Source of the DNA: Nostoc sp. S13
Lineage (GTDB): Bacteria; Cyanobacteriota; Cyanobacteriia; Cyanobacteriales; Nostocaceae
Assembly (NCBI RefSeq): GCF_029379315.1
Contig: NZ_JAQYWQ010000076.1
Coordinates: 1-35,563 of the forward strand
Reading direction: 5' to 3'
Length of the DNA: 35,563 nucleotides
Every line of letters begins with the position of its first letter. Position 1 is the first letter of the stretch. The notes under the pieces were generated by a model. That model had not been told where the DNA came from, did no database searches, and saw only the letters and a list, made by a program, of their open reading frames with translations. Positions 33,033 through 35,563 of the stretch are shown one piece after another. A program made the position numbers and the translations under genes.

Positions 33033-33929
33033 ATGGCCATTACAAAACGGCGGCTGCCGACATTTTTACAGTTTGGCAAAACTTCCAATCTTTCCCAAAA
33101 ACTCATGCTCATCGGGTTAGCCATTACCCTATTTTTCATCTTCCTGGCATTCTTCGCTCCCGTATTCCAGGCTTGGGGATGGCTGCAAAACCCTAAAGAT
33201 TTTCTCTCTAATCCAATTCACGAGCCACCCTCAGCTAAACATTGGTATGGTACTAGTCGCCTGGGTTATGATGTGTTCTCCCGGACATTGTTCGGCGCTC
33301 AAGCTGCTTTGCTAGTGGTGATTTTGGCAACATCGCTGAGTATGATTATCGGTGTACCTTTGGGGATGTTGAGTGGTTATCTGGGCGGTAAATTGGATAA
33401 AGTGTTGCTGTTTATAATGGATAGCATTTATACTCTACCGGGCCTACTGCTGTCTGTGACGCTGGCGTTTGTGGTGGGGCGGGGGATATTAAATGCAGCG
33501 ATCGCGATTAGTATTGCTTACATCCCTCAATATTACCGCGTTGTTCGCAACCATACTGTTAGCGTGAAAACTGAAGTATTCATCGAAGCTGCTCAAGCAA
33601 TGGGCGCTTCTACTTGGGTTGTGCTTTCTCGTTATCTGTTTTTCAACGTCATTCAAAGCGTACCCGTCCTATTTACGCTCAACGCTGCTGATGCGATTTT
33701 GGTGTTGGGCGGTTTGGGTTTTTTGGGGCTAGGACTTCCCGAAGAAGTGCCAGAATGGGGACATGATTTAAAACAAGCCTTAGAAGCTCTACCTACTGGC
33801 ATTTGGTGGACTACGCTTTTCCCTGGTTTAACGATGACATTTATGGTAGTAGGGTTATCACTACTTGGTGAAGGGTTAAATGAATTTGTCAATCCCCGAT
33901 TACGGAGAGAAAATAGAATCCAAAAGTAG
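33033..33929 (+). CDS. Dipeptide/oligopeptide-type ABC transporter permease (DppC/OppC family)
   Basis: The 298-residue permease is taken from ATG 33033; a TTG at 33009 would add eight residues. An N-terminal helix (LMLIGLAITLFFIFLAFFAP) and an OppC-type extracellular segment (GTSRLGYDVFSRTLFGAQ) precede the core of about five helices. The EAA-type loop reads EAAQAMGASTWVVLSRYLFFNV, which docks on the ATPase. The C-terminus GLGLPEEVPEWGHDLKQA is typical of DppC/OppC. Partner permease, ATPase and binding protein are not adjacent, which is common in cyanobacteria where such transport genes are scattered. The substrate (peptide, nickel or other) cannot be assigned. Confidence 0.9.
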   Translation: MAITKRRLPTFLQFGKTSNLSQKLMLIGLAITLFFIFLAFFAPVFQAWGWLQNPKDFLSNPIHEPPSAKHWYGTSRLGYDVFSRTLFGAQAALLVVILATSLSMIIGVPLGMLSGYLGGKLDKVLLFIMDSIYTLPGLLLSVTLAFVVGRGILNAAIAISIAYIPQYYRVVRNHTVSVKTEVFIEAAQAMGASTWVVLSRYLFFNVIQSVPVLFTLNAADAILVLGGLGFLGLGLPEEVPEWGHDLKQALEALPTGIWWTTLFPGLTMTFMVVGLSLLGEGLNEFVNPRLRRENRIQK

Positions 33930-33994
33930 TCAATTGTCAGTGGTTAATCGCAAAAAACCATTTAGAAATCACAAATAACAATAGAGAGATTTGT

Positions 33995-34204
33995 ATGAAA
34001 GATAACCTAACGTTAATTGCTGCCGCTACTGGCGGGTTTATCCTTTCCGTTGCTCTTGCTGGCATTTTAAGAGGTGCGCCAATTACAGCTTGGCATGAGC
34101 AATCGAGTTTCCGCACCACGAATGTTGCTAATTTACAGAAATCGGAGTTGAAAGCCCCGCGTTTTCTCCCAACGGCAGACGCTGCGCGAACAGATCGGGG
34201 ATGA
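33995..34204 (+). CDS. Small hypothetical membrane or secreted protein
   Basis: The 69-codon frame has an AGAGAG ribosome-binding site seven to eight bases before ATG. It begins MKDNLTLIAAATGGFILSVA, a signal-anchor-like helix (about residues 6-24). The last about 15 codons (FLPTADAARTDRG) coincide with a dispersed-repeat word (CGGCAGACGCTGCGCGAAC), so the original C-terminus may have been altered by repeat insertion. I recognise no family. It follows the permease by 65 bases. Confidence 0.5.
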   Translation: MKDNLTLIAAATGGFILSVALAGILRGAPITAWHEQSSFRTTNVANLQKSELKAPRFLPTADAARTDRG

Positions 34205-34222
34205 AAACGACTCGCACCCAAT

Positions 34223-34255
34223 AATAGGGAATAGGGAATAGGGAATAGGGAATAG
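34223..34255. repeat. AATAGGG heptamer array
   Basis: More than four tandem copies of AATAGGG. It directly precedes a second, longer heptamer array. Confidence 0.9.
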
Positions 34256-34262
34256 CTGTTCA

Positions 34263-34411
34263 CCAATGCCCAATACCCAATGCCCAATGCCCAATACCCA
34301 ATGCCCAATGCCCAATGCCCAATGCCCAATGCCCAATGCCCAATGCCCAATGCCCAATACCCAATGCCCAATACCCAATACCCAATGCCCAATGACAAAT
34401 GACAAATGACA
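34263..34411. repeat. CCAATGC/CCAATAC heptamer array running into the ROK kinase start
   Basis: About twenty tandem 7-mers, mostly CCAATGC with CCAATAC variants, end in three AATGACA units. The minus-strand complement is the GCATTGG unit seen at position 1. Because 7 x 3 = 21, the array gives long open frames with GIGHWAL-type peptide repeats on the minus strand, which are artefacts. Confidence 0.95.
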
Positions 34412-35301
34412 AAATTCAAGTAATTGGGATTGATGTGGGGGGAACAGCGATTAAGCTGGGGCGTTTTACAGCGGATGGTACTTGTCTGCAATCTTTGACT
34501 GTGGCAGCTCCCCAACCGACAACACCAACGGCTGTGCTGGCGGTGATAATAGATGCGATCGCTCAAATTGATCCAGATAATCAAACTGTTGCTATTGGTG
34601 TTGGTACTCCTGGCCCAGCCGATGCAACAGGACGCATTGCTAAAATTGCCATTAACTTACCTGGATGGCGCGATGTGCCTTTAGCAGACTGGCTAGAAAC
34701 CAAAATTGGTAAGCCGACTGCGATCGCTAACGATGCTAATTGCGCTCTTTTGGGAGAAGCTTGGCTGGGAGCTGGCCGCCACTTTCAAAATCTAATTCTG
34801 CTAACTTTAGGAACTGGGGTTGGTGGCGCAATTATCCTCGATGGCAAATTATTTGTTGGACATCAAGGCGCAGCTGGGGAATTGGGTTTAATTTCATTGA
34901 ACCCTGATGGCCCAATTTGTAATAGCGGCAATCAAGGCTCTTTGGAACAATACGCCTGTGGTACTGCAATTCGCCGCCGCACTCTCAAGGAACCCGCCGA
35001 ATTGGGTTTTCTTGCCCAACAAGGAGATCAAGGAGCATTGACTTTTTGGCAAGAATATGGTAGGAATTTGGGAATTGGTTTGACGAGTTTGATTTATGTA
35101 CTCACACCGCAAGCGATCGTCATTGGTGGTGGTATAAGTGGCAGTTTTGAGTTTTTCTTACCAGGTGTGAAGGCAGAAATTGAGAAGCGAGTGCAGCCTT
35201 TATCACGGGTGGGTTTAGAAATATTGCCAGCAGAGTTAGGCAATTTTGCTGGGATAGTAGGTGCAGCAAAGTTGGCATGGCAACACTATTCAGGATTTTA
35301 G
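34399..35301 (+). CDS. ROK-family sugar kinase (glucokinase-like)
   Basis: The 300-residue ROK kinase has the ATP phosphate-binding GIDVGGTAIKLG (residues 10-21), GVGTPGPAD (67-75), catalytic base Asp112 in IANDANCALLGE, LGTGVGGAIILDG (137-149), GHQGAAGELG (154-163) and the late VIGGGISGS adenosine motif. Family members phosphorylate glucose, N-acetylmannosamine or related sugars. The ROK zinc site is degenerate: the expected pattern GH...CxCGxxGC reads GL...CNSGNQGS, keeping only Cys174. The start ATG 34399 lies inside a heptamer array, giving MTNDKIQVIG. No Shine-Dalgarno is visible. A terminator follows the stop. Confidence 0.92.
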   Translation: MTNDKIQVIGIDVGGTAIKLGRFTADGTCLQSLTVAAPQPTTPTAVLAVIIDAIAQIDPDNQTVAIGVGTPGPADATGRIAKIAINLPGWRDVPLADWLETKIGKPTAIANDANCALLGEAWLGAGRHFQNLILLTLGTGVGGAIILDGKLFVGHQGAAGELGLISLNPDGPICNSGNQGSLEQYACGTAIRRRTLKEPAELGFLAQQGDQGALTFWQEYGRNLGIGLTSLIYVLTPQAIVIGGGISGSFEFFLPGVKAEIEKRVQPLSRVGLEILPAELGNFAGIVGAAKLAWQHYSGF

Positions 35302-35563
35302 CTAAAACAAAAACAAGCCCCACGCTCCCCTGACGGATGAGACGTGGGGCTTCTTTTTGTGTTGAATGTGGCTTTCAGCTAAGTGGATACTACCGAAAGC
35401 TATTCAGAGCAATACTTTTAGGCTACTTGTTATACCATTTCACGAAATGCCTGATACAAATGATTGGTCTCTAATTCTTTCCCCATGCTGCCTATTCATA
35501 TCAATCTTAGAGGGTGTTTGAAAAGTTTTGAGAAGTCAAATATTATGCCAAACGCCTCAGCAT
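35302..35563. other. Right-edge non-coding sequence
   Basis: After the terminator no gene is seen. Near the edge, AGAGGGTGTTTGAAAAGTTT (35510-35529) looks like the end of some cyanobacterial IS elements, but the rest is outside the window. Confidence 0.35.
35315..35357 (+). terminator. Rho-independent terminator after the ROK kinase
   Basis: AAGCCCCACG (35315-35324) pairs exactly with CGTGGGGCTT (35343-35352), followed by CTTTTT. The stem is strong and lies 14 bases past the stop codon. Confidence 0.9.

Noticed and set aside
33937..34584. Long minus-strand open frame with GIGHWAL-type peptide repeats (also 34133-34405)
   Set aside because: It arises because a stop-free heptamer array repeats every 21 bases in frame; it overlaps two plus-strand genes and lacks any start signals.
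35510..35563. Possible IS terminal sequence at the right edge
   Set aside because: Only about 50 bases are visible and no inverted partner or transposase is in the window, so it is not claimed as a mobile element.

Overview
The window looks like chromosomal DNA of a filamentous, heterocyst-type cyanobacterium (Nostoc/Anabaena group). The evidence is frequent HIP1 octamers (GCGATCGC), many short heptanucleotide tandem arrays (GCATTGG, AATTCGT, AATCTAA types), a PEP-CTERM protein, Nostoc-style NACHT-HEAT and zinc-ribbon Ser/Thr kinases, and a DevBCA-type exporter. No rRNA, tRNA or CRISPR array was recognised.

Left part (1-9.5 kb): type 2 isopentenyl-diphosphate isomerase (fni, minus), a PEP-CTERM protein, a decayed mosaic of fni and ligase fragments, a small membrane ORF, a NACHT STAND NTPase with eight HEAT-like repeats broken by one frameshift, a RAYT-type Y1 transposase carrying copies of its own palindromic repeat inside and at the end of its reading frame, and a phenylacetate-CoA-ligase-like adenylating enzyme (minus). 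The order ligase - fni relic - ligase relic - fni suggests an old tandem duplication of a ligase-fni unit, later collapsed and invaded.

Middle (9.6-23.2 kb): two tandem membrane Ser/Thr kinases that share an uncharacterised C-terminal domain, a 1.1 kb AT-rich repeat-bearing gap, an RTX calcium-binding protein, a Nudix hydrolase, phosphoglycerate kinase (pgk), a divergent universal stress protein, a gap with remnants, an endonuclease/exonuclease/phosphatase-fold protein followed closely by a cardiolipin-synthase-type phospholipase D protein, and a two-domain cell-wall hydrolase.

Right part (23.3-35.6 kb): DNA primase (dnaG), an orphan RelE/Gp49-like toxin, a TnpB tail fragment, a RhlE-like DEAD-box helicase, an IF-3 gene that appears to start at ATT, a TetR regulator divergent from a devBCA-type exporter operon with inverted-repeat operator candidates between them, a lone Dpp/Opp-type permease, a small membrane protein, and a ROK-family sugar kinase whose start codon lies in a heptamer array, followed by a strong terminator.

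Most genes are housekeeping or common in cyanobacteria. The least ordinary parts are the RAYT and its embedded palindromes, the infC start, the relic mosaic, the paired kinases with a shared unknown domain, and the divergent TetR/devBCA control region.
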